A stretch of 36,101 nucleotides of DNA from JBFMEX01 sp040752215 (GCA_040752215.1 JBFMEX010000008.1:1-36101), one strand, 5' to 3'; shown: positions 27,012 to 35,578, numbered from the stretch's first letter. Notes: generated by a model not told the origin, from the letters alone. Made by a program: numbers and translations.

Positions 27012-27040
27012 TTGCAGGGTGAAAAGAGCTGCTTATATAA
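27012..27040 (+). promoter_or_regulatory. Candidate heat-shock/vegetative promoter of dnaK
   Basis: TTGCAG at 27012-27017 and CTTATATAA at 27032-27040 lie 123 bases upstream of dnaK. CTTATATAA fits both a sigma-70 -10 (TATATA) and the CYTATnT-like -10 of alphaproteobacterial RpoH. The rest of the 344 bases between the secreted-protein gene and dnaK holds no gene and no CIRCE element. An AGAGGAA just before ATG 27163 is the dnaK ribosome binding site. Confidence 0.5.
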
Positions 27041-27162
27041 CCCGCATTGCCTGCAACCACTCCGGGGACCGACACGCGGCCCCCTCACCAGGGCCAGTTG
27101 GAGCCGGGCGCCACGCATGCGAGGGCCTGGGCGGTCTGCCGCAACGAAGAGGAACTGTAGAA

Positions 27163-29088
27163 ATGGCTAAGGTCATCGGCATCGATCTCGGTACGACGAA
27201 CTCCTGCGTCGCCGTCATGGAGGGGGGTAAGCCGCGCGTGCTCGAGAATGCGGAGGGCATGAACACCACGCCGTCGATCGTCGCTTTCACGGATGACGGC
27301 GAGCGCCACGTCGGCCTGCCGGCCAAGCGCCAGGCGGTCACCAATCCGACCAAGACGTTCTTCGCCATCAAGCGCCTGATCGGCCGGCGCTACGAGGACC
27401 CGATGGTCGAGAAGGACAAGAAGCTCGTCCCCTACAGCATCGTAAAGGGCTCGAGCGGCGACGCCTGGGTCGAGGCCGACGGCAAGCAGTTTTCTCCGCA
27501 GCAGATCTCCGCCTTCGTCCTGCAGAAGATGAAGGAGACGGCCGAGGCCAAGCTTGGCGAGCCGGTGACGCAGGCCGTCATCACGGTGCCCGCCTACTTC
27601 AACGACGCCCAGCGTCAGGCGACCAAGGACGCCGGCAGGATCGCCGGCCTCGAGGTGCTGCGCATCATCAACGAGCCGACCGCGGCCGCGCTCGCCTACG
27701 GCCTCGACAAGAAGAAGGATTCGAAGACGATCGCGGTCTACGACCTCGGCGGCGGCACGTTCGACATCTCGATCCTCGAGATCGGCGACGGCGTGTTCGA
27801 GGTGAAGTCGACGAACGGCGACACGTTCCTTGGCGGTGAGGACTTCGACATGAAGCTCGTCACCTACTTGGCCGACGAGTTCAAGAAGGAGCAGGGCATC
27901 GATCTCAGAGGCGACAAGCTCGCGCTCCAGCGCCTGAAAGAGGCGGCGGAGAAGGCCAAGATCGAGCTGTCGTCCTCGGCCCAGACCGAGATCAACCTGC
28001 CGTTCATCACCGCCGACCAGTCGGGCCCGAAGCACCTGACGATGAAGCTGACGCGCGCCAAGCTCGAGAGCTTGGTCGACGATCTCATCGCGCGTACGAA
28101 AGGGCCGTGCGAGAAGGCGATCAAGGACGCCGGCCTGAAGGCGGCCGACATCGACGAGGTCGTGCTAGTCGGCGGCATGACGCGCATGCCCAAGGTGCAG
28201 CAGGTCGTCAAGGAGCTGTTCGGCAAGGAGCCGCACAAGGGCGTCAACCCGGACGAGGTTGTCGCCGTCGGCGCCGCCATTCAGGCCGGCGTGCTCAAGG
28301 GCGAGGTCAAGGACGTCCTGCTCCTCGACGTGACGCCGCTCTCGCTCGGAATCGAGACGCTCGGCGGCGTATTCACGCGCCTGATCGACCGCAACACGAC
28401 CATCCCCACCAAGAAGAGCCAGGTGTTCTCCACCGCCGAGGACGGCCAGAGCGCGGTCACCATCCGCGTTAGCCAGGGCGAGCGCGAGATGGCGGCCGAC
28501 AACAAGCTGCTCGGTCAGTTCGATCTCGTCGGCATCCCACCGGCGCCGCGCGGCGTGCCGCAGGTCGAAGTCACCTTCGATATCGACGCCAACGGCATCG
28601 TCCACGTGTCGGCCAAGGACAAGGCGACGAACAAGGAGCAGTCGATCCGCATCCAGGCCTCCGGCGGTCTCTCCGACAAGGAGATCGAGCAGATGGTCAA
28701 GGACGCCGAGGCGCACGCCGCCGAGGACAAGAAGCGGCGCGAGCTCGCCGAAGCGAGGAACCACGCCGAGGCGCTGATCCACGGCACCGAGAAGCAACTC
28801 GCCGAGCACGGCTCCAATGCCAAGATAGCCGCCGTCAAGGGCGACATCGAGAAGGCCGTCGCCGACGCCAAGGCGGCGCTGGCTTCGGACGACGCCGATC
28901 GAATCAAGGCGGCGACGACCACGCTCGCGCAGGCGGCGATGAAGATCGGCGAGGCGGTTTACGCGAGCCAGGCGGGCGAGGGCGGCGACGGCGGATCCGA
29001 AGCCGGCGCGAGCGGCCAGCCGGGCGACGACAATGTCGTCGACGCCGATTTCGAGGAGGTCAGGGACGACAAGAAGAAGTCCGCGTGA
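27163..29088 (+). CDS. dnaK: Chaperone DnaK (Hsp70)
   Basis: DnaK binds exposed hydrophobic peptides in an ATP-controlled cycle with DnaJ and GrpE. The 641-residue protein has GIDLGTTNSCVAV at residues 6-18, the phosphate-binding AVYDLGGGTFDISILE, the linker DVLLLDVTPLSLGIETLGG, the substrate-binding beta domain, a helical lid and the acidic ending VDADFEEVRDDKK. ATG 27163 has AGAGGAA upstream. It is followed 158 bases later by dnaJ, with a UUCG hairpin between them. Confidence 0.99.
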   Translation: MAKVIGIDLGTTNSCVAVMEGGKPRVLENAEGMNTTPSIVAFTDDGERHVGLPAKRQAVTNPTKTFFAIKRLIGRRYEDPMVEKDKKLVPYSIVKGSSGDAWVEADGKQFSPQQISAFVLQKMKETAEAKLGEPVTQAVITVPAYFNDAQRQATKDAGRIAGLEVLRIINEPTAAALAYGLDKKKDSKTIAVYDLGGGTFDISILEIGDGVFEVKSTNGDTFLGGEDFDMKLVTYLADEFKKEQGIDLRGDKLALQRLKEAAEKAKIELSSSAQTEINLPFITADQSGPKHLTMKLTRAKLESLVDDLIARTKGPCEKAIKDAGLKAADIDEVVLVGGMTRMPKVQQVVKELFGKEPHKGVNPDEVVAVGAAIQAGVLKGEVKDVLLLDVTPLSLGIETLGGVFTRLIDRNTTIPTKKSQVFSTAEDGQSAVTIRVSQGEREMAADNKLLGQFDLVGIPPAPRGVPQVEVTFDIDANGIVHVSAKDKATNKEQSIRIQASGGLSDKEIEQMVKDAEAHAAEDKKRRELAEARNHAEALIHGTEKQLAEHGSNAKIAAVKGDIEKAVADAKAALASDDADRIKAATTTLAQAAMKIGEAVYASQAGEGGDGGSEAGASGQPGDDNVVDADFEEVRDDKKKSA

Positions 29089-29143
29089 CGCGCCGCGCGG
29101 AGCGCCAACGGCTCGGCTCGAGCCCTCGCATCTGCGCGGCACG

Positions 29144-29159
29144 CCCGGCTTCGGCCGGG
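29144..29159 (+). repeat. UUCG-tetraloop hairpin between dnaK and dnaJ
   Basis: CCCGGC-TTCG-GCCGGG forms a perfect six-base-pair stem with the very stable UUCG loop. It lies 56 bases after the dnaK stop and lacks a T-run, so it is more likely an mRNA-stabilising or partial-attenuation element than a full terminator. It could let dnaK mRNA accumulate above dnaJ. Confidence 0.55.
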
Positions 29160-29246
29160 TCGTCCGCAGCGGCGGGGGCTCGATCGTGCCTGCACCGCTG
29201 TGGCAATCTTTCTCGGTCGTTTCAGCTCTGAACCGGTAGCCGCCAG

Positions 29247-30407
29247 ATGGCCAAGCGAGACTACTACGAGGTGCTCGGCGTGCAGCGCACTGCGACCGAG
29301 CAGGATTTGAAATCCGCCTATCGCAAGCTGGCGAAGGAATACCACCCGGATCGCAATCCGGGCGATGCGACCTCCGAGCAGCGCTTCAAAGAGGTCAACG
29401 AGGCCTATGAGGCGCTGAAGGATCCGCAGAAGCGCGCCGCATACGACCGCTTCGGCCACGCCGCCTTCGACGGCGGTGGCGGCTTCGGCCGCGGTGGCGG
29501 TGGCGGCGGTGGATTCGGCCCGGAGTTCGCCTCCTCGATGTCGGATATCTTCGACGATCTGTTCGGCGAGTTCATGGGCGGTCGCCGCGGCGGGCGGGCG
29601 CGCACTGGGCGCGAGCGCGGCGCCGATCTCCGCTACAATATGGAGATCACGCTCGCCGACGCCCACGCCGGAAAGAAGGCCGAGATCGTCGTTCCGACCA
29701 GCGTTTCGTGTGAAACGTGCTCCGGCACCGGTGCCAAGGCCGGCACCAAGCCGACCACCTGCCCGACCTGCGGCGGCATGGGCAAGATCAGGGCCAGCCA
29801 GGGCTTTTTCACCGTCGAGCGCACCTGCCCGAACTGTCATGGCCGCGGCGAGGTGATCGAGGATCCCTGCCCGAGCTGCCATGGTGCCGGGCGTGTCACC
29901 AAGGAGCGCAAGCTCTCGGTCGAGATTCCAGCGGGTGTCGAGGACGGCACCCGCATTCGTCTCGCCGGTGAGGGCGAGGCCGGCCTGCGCGGCGGCCCTG
30001 CCGGCGACCTCTACATCTTCCTCTCGGTCAAGCCGCACGAGTTCTTCCAGCGCGACGGCGCCGACATCTTCTGCAAGGTGCCGATCGCGATGACGACGGC
30101 GGCGCTCGGTGGCCAGATCGAGGTGCCGACGGTCGAGGGCAGCGTGACCCGCGTGCGGGTGCCCGAGGGCACCGAATCCGGCAAGCAGTTCCGCCTGAAG
30201 GGCAAGGGCATGCCGGTGCTGCGCTCGAAGGTCACCGGCGACATGTACATCCAGGTCGAGGTCGAGACGCCAAAGAGCCTGACCCGCCGCCAGCGCGAGC
30301 TGCTCGAGGAGTTCGAGCGCGAGAGCCACAAGGAGACCTCGCCCCACAGCGCCGGCTTCTTCGCCCGCGTCAAGGAGTTCTTCGATGGCGGCGGCAAGAG
30401 CGGCTGA
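29247..30407 (+). CDS. dnaJ: Chaperone DnaJ (Hsp40)
   Basis: DnaJ delivers substrates to DnaK and stimulates its ATPase. The 386-residue protein has the J domain (1-70) with HPD at 33-35, a Gly/Phe-rich stretch (about 76-92), four CxxCxGxG zinc repeats (CETCSGTG, CPTCGGMG, CPNCHGRG, CPSCHGAG) and the C-terminal substrate-binding domains. This is the full type I layout. ATG 29247 (MAKRDYYEVLGV) is the standard start. In many relatives dapB follows dnaJ; here a cytochrome gene follows instead. Confidence 0.98.
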   Translation: MAKRDYYEVLGVQRTATEQDLKSAYRKLAKEYHPDRNPGDATSEQRFKEVNEAYEALKDPQKRAAYDRFGHAAFDGGGGFGRGGGGGGGFGPEFASSMSDIFDDLFGEFMGGRRGGRARTGRERGADLRYNMEITLADAHAGKKAEIVVPTSVSCETCSGTGAKAGTKPTTCPTCGGMGKIRASQGFFTVERTCPNCHGRGEVIEDPCPSCHGAGRVTKERKLSVEIPAGVEDGTRIRLAGEGEAGLRGGPAGDLYIFLSVKPHEFFQRDGADIFCKVPIAMTTAALGGQIEVPTVEGSVTRVRVPEGTESGKQFRLKGKGMPVLRSKVTGDMYIQVEVETPKSLTRRQRELLEEFERESHKETSPHSAGFFARVKEFFDGGGKSG

Positions 30408-30577
30408 GGGCTGGATGGCGCCGCGCGCCACGGCCCGCAGCGAGCGCTCTCGCCGGTCTCCGCACCGTCTCCTACTTTCGGTCGGAACCCACTGAAGGCT
30501 AATCCAATTCGTTCCGCTCGGTGGTACCAATCCCTGTCGCTTTGGTGCCGCCACGCGGCGGCTTTGCTAGGGGAACG

Positions 30578-30991
30578 ATGATGGGCAATCGGGTGAAGCT
30601 TCTCGGTGCGGGCGCGCTACTCGCCGGCATTGCGATGGGCGCAGCGGCGCCGGTCGGCGCGATGACCGAGGCCGGCATGATGGCCATGTCCAAGGCCGGC
30701 CAGATCATGTTCGAGCATCGCTGCCGCAGCTGCCATGCCGACGACCCGGCGGCCAAGTCCTACGGGCCGCCGCTGATCGGCGTCGTCGGCCGCAAGGCCG
30801 GCAGCGTCGAGGGTTACGCCTACTCCGACGCGATGAAGGGCTCTGGCCTCGTTTGGACCGAGGATGCACTGCGCGCCTGGATGGCCAACAACGACGGCTT
30901 CATGCCCGGAACTCGCATGCGACACGTCGGCGTGACCGACCACACCGAGCAGGATTTCCTCCTCGCCTACCTGCGCACGCTGAAGAAGTGA
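30578..30991 (+). CDS. Monohaem class I cytochrome c (exported)
   Basis: This 137-residue protein has a signal peptide (about 1-27, ending APVGA), the haem motif CRSCH, the following GPPLIGVVGRKAG, and the Met ligand region NDGFMPGTRM. It resembles the small periplasmic cytochromes of the c2/c552 type that shuttle electrons between membrane complexes. The start is ATG 30578 or the adjacent ATG 30581, with AGGGGAA just upstream. It follows dnaJ by 170 bases and precedes a broken relative. Confidence 0.9.
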   Translation: MMGNRVKLLGAGALLAGIAMGAAAPVGAMTEAGMMAMSKAGQIMFEHRCRSCHADDPAAKSYGPPLIGVVGRKAGSVEGYAYSDAMKGSGLVWTEDALRAWMANNDGFMPGTRMRHVGVTDHTEQDFLLAYLRTLKK

Positions 30992-31084
30992 GCCGGCTCG
31001 AAGTCTGATCAGAGCGGACCCGGTGAGCGCAGGTGGTGGAGCAACGACCTCCGCCAGCTTGGTCCGTTCTCGATCAGGTGATCG

Positions 31085-31473
31085 ATGATGCTGGCCCGCA
31101 CCCGACGCGCCGCTTTCGCCACCATTGGGCTTGCTCTGAGCCGCGCATTCGAGTCGACGGGCGCTGGCGTGGCAGTGTGGGGGGGGGGGCCGCCGAGCAG
31201 CACGGCGTCGACTGCCACGGCTCGCCCGATGAGGCTTCGAGGCTGGCACCGCCACTCGCCGGCGTCATCGCCCGCCGGGCCGGCAGCGCGGCTGGCTTCG
31301 TCTTCTCGCGCTCTTTCGCCGGCCCCGAGCACGCGTGGCGTTGCGAGAGTCTCGACGCCTGGCTCGCCTCCGTGACGATCGCCGCGCCCGATCTGGCCGC
31401 CCGCAACTCCGGTGTTGCCGACCCGTTCGAGCGCCAGATGGTGCGCGCGCTGCTCGCCGCCATCCCGCGCTGA
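31085..31473 (+). pseudogene. Broken second cytochrome c-like gene with G11 tract
   Basis: A start ATGATG at 31085 with AGGTGATCG upstream opens a signal-peptide-like frame (MLARTRRAAFATIGLAL). At 31179-31189 there is a run of 11 Gs, after which the cytochrome-like part continues in another frame: VDCHGSPDEASRLAPPLAGVIARRAGSAAGF and SLDAWLASVTIAAPDLAARNSGVADP. One G more or two fewer would join the frames. The first haem Cys is also lost: the motif reads GVDCH where CxxCH is expected, and the Met ligand region is degenerate. It appears to be a decayed duplicate of the upstream cytochrome gene; a sequencing slip at the G-run would not explain the missing Cys. Confidence 0.6.
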
Positions 31474-31554
31474 GCCCCGCGCTCGCCGCGCGCCTTCGGC
31501 TTGGCATCGTCCCCGGTTTCGCTAGGATGGCGCGCCCGGCAGCGAAAGGCGGTC

Positions 31555-32145
31555 ATGACCTCTCCCTCCACCAAGCTCCTCTTCCTCGCCGGGTCCGCTC
31601 GGCAGGGCTCCTACAACAAGCGTCTGGCACGCCTCGGCGCGATGATCGCCGAGGCCAACGGCATCGCGTCGACCTTCGCCGATCTCGGCGACTATCCGAT
31701 GCCGCTCTACGACGGCGACCTCGAGGCGAGCGAGGGTCCGCCCGAGAATGCGCGGAAGCTGAAGGCGCTGATGGGTCTGCATACCGGTATCTTCATCGCC
31801 TCGCCGGAGTACAACGCCTCGATTACGCCGCTGCTCAAGAACACGCTCGACTGGATCAGCCGCGTGAGGAGCGAGGACGAGGCCCCCCTCGAGGTGTTCA
31901 AGACGCGGGTGTTCGCGCTCGGCTCGGCCTCACCGGGCGGCATGGGCGGCCTCAGGAGCCTAACCACCGCGCGTCAGGTGCTCGAGCTCGGCCTAGGCGC
32001 GCTGGTGCTGCCCGAGCAGTTCGCAGTGCCGCGCGCGTCCGACGCATTCGACGACCACGGCCACTTGAAGAACAAAGACTCCCAGGAGCAGCTGAAGGCG
32101 CTGATCCAGAAGCTCGCGCGCGCCGCGCACGTGCTGCACGGCTGA
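31555..32145 (+). CDS. NAD(P)H-dependent FMN reductase-family protein
   Basis: This 196-residue protein belongs to the NADPH-dependent FMN reductase / flavodoxin-like family. The phosphate-binding loop GSARQGSYNKRLA is at about 12-24 and the flavin-contacting SPEYNASITPLLKNTLDW is at about 83-100. Members reduce FMN, quinones, chromate or azo dyes with NAD(P)H; the real substrate is unknown. ATG 31555 follows AAAGG; the longer frame upstream has no good site. It lies 29 bases before pyrF on the same strand and is probably cotranscribed with it. Confidence 0.9.
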   Translation: MTSPSTKLLFLAGSARQGSYNKRLARLGAMIAEANGIASTFADLGDYPMPLYDGDLEASEGPPENARKLKALMGLHTGIFIASPEYNASITPLLKNTLDWISRVRSEDEAPLEVFKTRVFALGSASPGGMGGLRSLTTARQVLELGLGALVLPEQFAVPRASDAFDDHGHLKNKDSQEQLKALIQKLARAAHVLHG

Positions 32146-32174
32146 TCGCCCGCCGGGAAGGAGCACGACGCACC

Positions 32175-32909
32175 ATGAAGAACCAATCCGCTCGCGACCG
32201 CCTGATCGTCGCGCTCGACATGCCGGCGATCGAGGAGGCCGCGCGCCTCGTCGCCAAGCTCGACACCGACGTGACGTTCTACAAGGTCGGCCTCGAGCTG
32301 TTGTTCGCCGGCGGGCTCGACTTCGCCAGGTCGCTCAAGTTGCACGGCAAGCAAGTCTTCCTCGACATGAAGCTCCTGGACATCGGCAACACGGTCGAGC
32401 GTGCGGTCGCCAACGCTGCCGAGCTCGGGCTGACGTTCCTGACCGTCCACGGCCACGACCTGAAGACGCTGCGTGCGGCCGTCGCCGGTCGCGGCGCCAG
32501 CCACATGAAGCTGCTCGCCGTCACCGTGCTGACCAACCTCAACGAGGCCGATCTTGCCCAGCAGGGCTCGTCGATGTCGCCAGCAGATCTCGTGCTGCAC
32601 CGCGCCCGGCTCGCGCATGAGGCCGGCTTCGACGGCGTCATCGCCTCGGGCCAGGAGGCGGCGCGCATCCGCCACGCGATCGGACCGGACTTCCTGATCG
32701 TCACGCCGGGCATCCGTCTCGGCGGCAGTGCGATGGACGACCAGGAGCGGGTGATGACGCCCGATCACGCCATCGCCGCCGGCGCCGACTACATCGTCGT
32801 CGGTCGGCCGATCACCCAGGCCGACGATCCGCGGGCCGTCGCCGAGGCGTTCGTCCACCACATCCGTGACGCCCACGCGCGTCTCGCACGCGACGCGGCG
32901 CACGGCTGA
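32175..32909 (+). CDS. pyrF: Orotidine 5'-phosphate decarboxylase
   Basis: PyrF makes UMP from OMP, the last step of pyrimidine synthesis. The 244-residue TIM-barrel protein has RLIVALDMP near the start, the catalytic Lys-Asp array in FLDMKLLDIGNTVERA (family DxKxxDIxNT), TVHGHD, TVLTN and the phosphate-binding VTPGIRLGG with VVGRPIT. ATG 32175 has AAGGAG upstream, somewhat distant. It sits between a flavin reductase and a DUF1330 gene, a combination common in alphaproteobacteria near dnaKJ. Confidence 0.97.
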   Translation: MKNQSARDRLIVALDMPAIEEAARLVAKLDTDVTFYKVGLELLFAGGLDFARSLKLHGKQVFLDMKLLDIGNTVERAVANAAELGLTFLTVHGHDLKTLRAAVAGRGASHMKLLAVTVLTNLNEADLAQQGSSMSPADLVLHRARLAHEAGFDGVIASGQEAARIRHAIGPDFLIVTPGIRLGGSAMDDQERVMTPDHAIAAGADYIVVGRPITQADDPRAVAEAFVHHIRDAHARLARDAAHG

Positions 32910-32946
32910 ACGCCGCTTCTCTGAGATAGCAAGCGAAGGAGCAACC

Positions 32947-33234
32947 ATGCCCAAAGGTTACGTCATCGCCCACGCCACAGTCACCGATCCGGAGAAGTGG
33001 GGCCAGTACGTCGCCAAGTCGAAGATCGCGCTGGACAAGTTCGGCGGCGTGCCGATCGTGCGCGGCGGCAAGTGCGAGATCGTCGAGGGCAACGGCGTCG
33101 CGCGCAACGTGGTGCTCGAGTTTCCGAGCTACGAGGCCGCGCTCGGCTACGCGAGGTCGCCCGAGTACGCCGCCGCCAAGGCCCTGCGCCAGGGCGCCGG
33201 CACCCTCGATATCGTCGTCGTCGAAGGCGTGTGA
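32947..33234 (+). CDS. DUF1330 family protein
   Basis: This 95-residue protein is a DUF1330 member: KGYVIAHATVTDPEKWGQYV at the start, then GKCEIVEG, and the family-typical FPSYEAALGYARSPEYAAAKALR. The family has a ferredoxin-like (dimeric alpha-beta barrel) fold with no established reaction. ATG 32947 is preceded by a strong AAGGAG. It follows pyrF by 37 bases and is likely cotranscribed. A palindrome CGGGTCGACCCG at 33244-33255 follows but has no T-run. Confidence 0.9.
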   Translation: MPKGYVIAHATVTDPEKWGQYVAKSKIALDKFGGVPIVRGGKCEIVEGNGVARNVVLEFPSYEAALGYARSPEYAAAKALRQGAGTLDIVVVEGV

Positions 33235-33390
33235 GTGGCAAGACGGGTCGACCCGGGGCGTTCCCAGCGTTTCAGCCGGGCTCGTGTGTATAGCGTGCGC
33301 ACTCGACGTGACGTCGGGCCGATGAGTGTGTATCTAGTGTGGACCAACAAAGGGAGGTCCGCATGCCGAAATGCCTGAGGTCGGTCACTT

Positions 33391-33583
33391 ATGGCTAAGT
33401 CGAGCCGGGACGTCGTTCGCATTTGTTGAACGATGGTTGGTTCGAGATAGGTCAAACGGGTGGCCACCGCCATTTCAAGCATCCGAGCAAGCCCGGAAGA
33501 GTGACGGCCCGCATCCTCGCAAGGACTTGTCGATCAAGACCCTGCACAGCATCGCCCGCCAAGCCGGTGTGGATCTCGATTGA
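33391..33583 (+). pseudogene. hicA: hicA toxin pseudogene with two one-base deletions
   Basis: Three short segments in three frames rebuild one HicA: SSRDVVR from ATG 33391, then LLNDGWFEIGQTGGHRHFKHPSK from 33423, then PHPRKDLSIKTLHSIARQAGVDL ending at 33583. The joins need one extra base near 33421 and another near 33508 (VT-VPHP). The catalytic His in GGHRHF is still encoded. As written no full toxin can be made. An intact hicB follows 35 bases later, so this is a toxin-antitoxin pair whose toxin has been lost. Confidence 0.82.
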
Positions 33584-33618
33584 AATCCCACCTCTTGGCC
33601 TGGGGCGTGGACGAAGAG

Positions 33619-34020
33619 ATGACCGCAAGAAAGATCCATTACGTTGCGATCGTGGGCGAGGATCCCGATAGCAACTTCTCCGTGCGGTTTCCCGATTTTC
33701 CGGGGTGCGTGAGCGCGGGAGATACGCTGGACGAGGCAATCCTCAATGCGCACGAGGCCTTGGCCGGCCATGTTTCGCACATGCTCGCCGACGGCGAGGC
33801 GCTGCCCCCTCCGACGCCGGTGCAGCAGCTCGTGGGCCAACACGACGCGACGACGGTCGCGATTACGGTCGTTCCGGTTGTGCTTGCCGGACAGATCAAG
33901 CGCGTCAACATCACGCTCGACGTAGGGCTGCTCGAAGAGATCGACAGCATGACCGACAACCGCTCGCGCTTTCTCGCCGATGCCGCCCGCGCCGAGCTGG
34001 CGCGGCGGCGGGCGATCTGA
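33619..34020 (+). CDS. hicB: HicB-family antitoxin with C-terminal DNA-binding helix
   Basis: This 133-residue protein has the HicB N-terminal fold (YVAIVGEDPDSNFSVRFPDFPGC and AILNAHEALAGHVSHMLADGE) and a C-terminal ribbon-helix-helix-like part with IKRVNITLDVGLLEEIDSM. HicB of this long type binds HicA and represses its own operon. ATG 33619 follows GACGAAGAG; the frame is open 13 codons further. It is intact although the upstream hicA is broken, so it may act only as an orphan repressor or protect against related HicA toxins. Confidence 0.88.
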   Translation: MTARKIHYVAIVGEDPDSNFSVRFPDFPGCVSAGDTLDEAILNAHEALAGHVSHMLADGEALPPPTPVQQLVGQHDATTVAITVVPVVLAGQIKRVNITLDVGLLEEIDSMTDNRSRFLADAARAELARRRAI

Positions 34021-34033
34021 GGCAGGCCCTTTG

Positions 34034-34075
34034 TCCTCATCCGGCCTGCGGCCTCCTTCTCCCCACGGGGAAGGA
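34034..34075. repeat. Intergenic repeat-like element upstream of gshB
   Basis: CCTCATCCGGCCTGCGGCCTCCTTCTCCCC-type text followed by GGGGAAGG resembles a dispersed alphaproteobacterial intergenic repeat. Its right part can fold (CCTTCTCCCC with GGGGAAGG). It lies between hicB and gshB. Only one copy is seen in this window, so repeat status rests on memory of the motif. Confidence 0.45.
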
Positions 34076-34212
34076 ATGTCGTCGGTGCGAGCTTCGAGAA
34101 TGGAATGGCCATGGGGTCACAGCCGGGGCAGTGCCGCTGCCGGCCGGCTCGTGCTAAGCCTGCCGGGCCGCCCCGCCTGGCGCGGAGCACCAGCGAATTA
34201 GAGAGATACAAC

Positions 34213-35166
34213 ATGGCCTTGCGCGTCGCCTGTCAGATGGACCCGATCGAGCGCATCGACATCCGCGGCGATTCGACGTTCGCCATCCTGCTCGAAGCGG
34301 CGCGGCGCGGACACGAGATCTTCTACTACACGCCGTCCAACCTTGCCCTGCACGGCGACCGGCTGAGGGCGCGCGGGCACGCCCTCTCCGTCGTCGACCG
34401 TATCGGCGACCACTATCGCCTGTCCGACCCGCGCGTCGAGGACCTCGTCGACTGGGACGTGGTGCTGCTGCGGCAGGATCCGCCGTTCGACATGGCCTAC
34501 ATCACGACGACGCACCTGCTGGAGCGTATCCATCCGCGGACGCTGGTCGTCAACGATCCGGCCCACGTCCGCAACGCGCCGGAAAAGGTGTTTGTGCTCG
34601 ACTTCCTCGACCTGATGCCGCCGACCATCGTCACCCGCAGCCTCGACGACGTGGTCGCGTTCCGCGCCGAGATGAAGGACATCATCTTGAAGCCGCTCTA
34701 CGGCAACGGCGGGGCCTCGATCTTCCGCATCGCGCCGGGCGACGGCAACTTGGGCTCGCTGGTCGAGCTGTTCCAGACCGTCTTCCGGGAGCCGTTCATG
34801 GTGCAGCAGTACCGGCCCGAGGTCAGGGGCGGCGACAAGCGCATCATCCTCGTCGATGGCGAAGTGGCCGGCGCCATCAATCGCGTGCCGGCGGCCGGCG
34901 AGACGCGCTCGAACTTGCATGTCGGCGGCACCGCGAAGCCGACCGGGCTCACCGAGCGTGATCGCGAGATCTGCGCCCGCCTCGGCCCGGAGCTGAAACG
35001 CCGCGGGCTCCTGTTCACCGGCATCGACGTGATCGGCCCCTATCTCACCGAGATCAACGTCACCTCGCCGACCGGCATCCGCCAGGTGAAAGCGTTCGGC
35101 GGCAACGACATCGCGGCGATGATCTGGGACGCCATCGAGGCCAAGGTGGCCCGGCGCGCCCTGTAG
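34213..35166 (+). CDS. gshB: Glutathione synthetase
   Basis: GshB joins gamma-glutamylcysteine and glycine using ATP, the second step of glutathione synthesis. The 317-residue protein is a typical ATP-grasp enzyme: CQMDPIERIDIRGDSTF near the start, LLRQDPPFDMAY, the ATP-binding ILKPLYGNGGASIFR, and EINVTSPTGIRQV near the end. ATG 34213 has AGAGAT upstream; the frame is open further back through non-coding sequence. It is preceded by a hicB gene and followed by no recognisable partner. Confidence 0.97.
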   Translation: MALRVACQMDPIERIDIRGDSTFAILLEAARRGHEIFYYTPSNLALHGDRLRARGHALSVVDRIGDHYRLSDPRVEDLVDWDVVLLRQDPPFDMAYITTTHLLERIHPRTLVVNDPAHVRNAPEKVFVLDFLDLMPPTIVTRSLDDVVAFRAEMKDIILKPLYGNGGASIFRIAPGDGNLGSLVELFQTVFREPFMVQQYRPEVRGGDKRIILVDGEVAGAINRVPAAGETRSNLHVGGTAKPTGLTERDREICARLGPELKRRGLLFTGIDVIGPYLTEINVTSPTGIRQVKAFGGNDIAAMIWDAIEAKVARRAL

Positions 35167-35248
35167 ATGGAAATTGCTGATCACGTCCTTGTGACATCTC
35201 AGGGGATATGATTACTTTGCCCCCTGAATTGCCGGGCAGGGGATATTT

Positions 35249-35578
35249 GTGGGAAAGAAAAGTGGGCACAGGCGGTCAGCGCCGTCGGCGGGTGCTCGTC
35301 GGGGTGAGCCGTCGGTGGGTGCCAGAACGACGTACTGGCTCGACTGGCAAGGCTTAGCTGGACTTGCTGCATCGCTAAAGAATGCGCACGTGTTTGGCTT
35401 GGTCGTAGTTGGGATCGTCGCGATGATCGTCGTGTCGCAGGCCCAGGAAAAGTGGCCAATTCTATTGGCAATGTCCATTACTCAGGGCCTGATCTTTGTC
35501 TCGCAGCGCGGATCCGCCCAGCAACAGATTCGCCAGAAGGAGTGTCTCCCTCCGGTGAGTGCCGCCTTGTCGGATTGA
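35249..35578 (+). CDS. Hypothetical small membrane protein
   Basis: I do not recognise this 109-residue protein. It has an Arg/Lys/Gly-rich N terminus (about 1-26) and two hydrophobic stretches, HVFGLVVVGIVAMIVVS (about 47-63) and WPILLAMSITQGLIFVS (about 69-85), consistent with a small two-helix membrane protein with a positively charged cytoplasmic tail. GTG 35249 follows GGGGATATTT, a weak site. Just upstream the word CAGGGGATAT is repeated (35199-35208 and 35236-35245). An opposite-strand frame covers the same DNA. Coding status is uncertain. Confidence 0.45.
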   Translation: MGKKSGHRRSAPSAGARRGEPSVGARTTYWLDWQGLAGLAASLKNAHVFGLVVVGIVAMIVVSQAQEKWPILLAMSITQGLIFVSQRGSAQQQIRQKECLPPVSAALSD

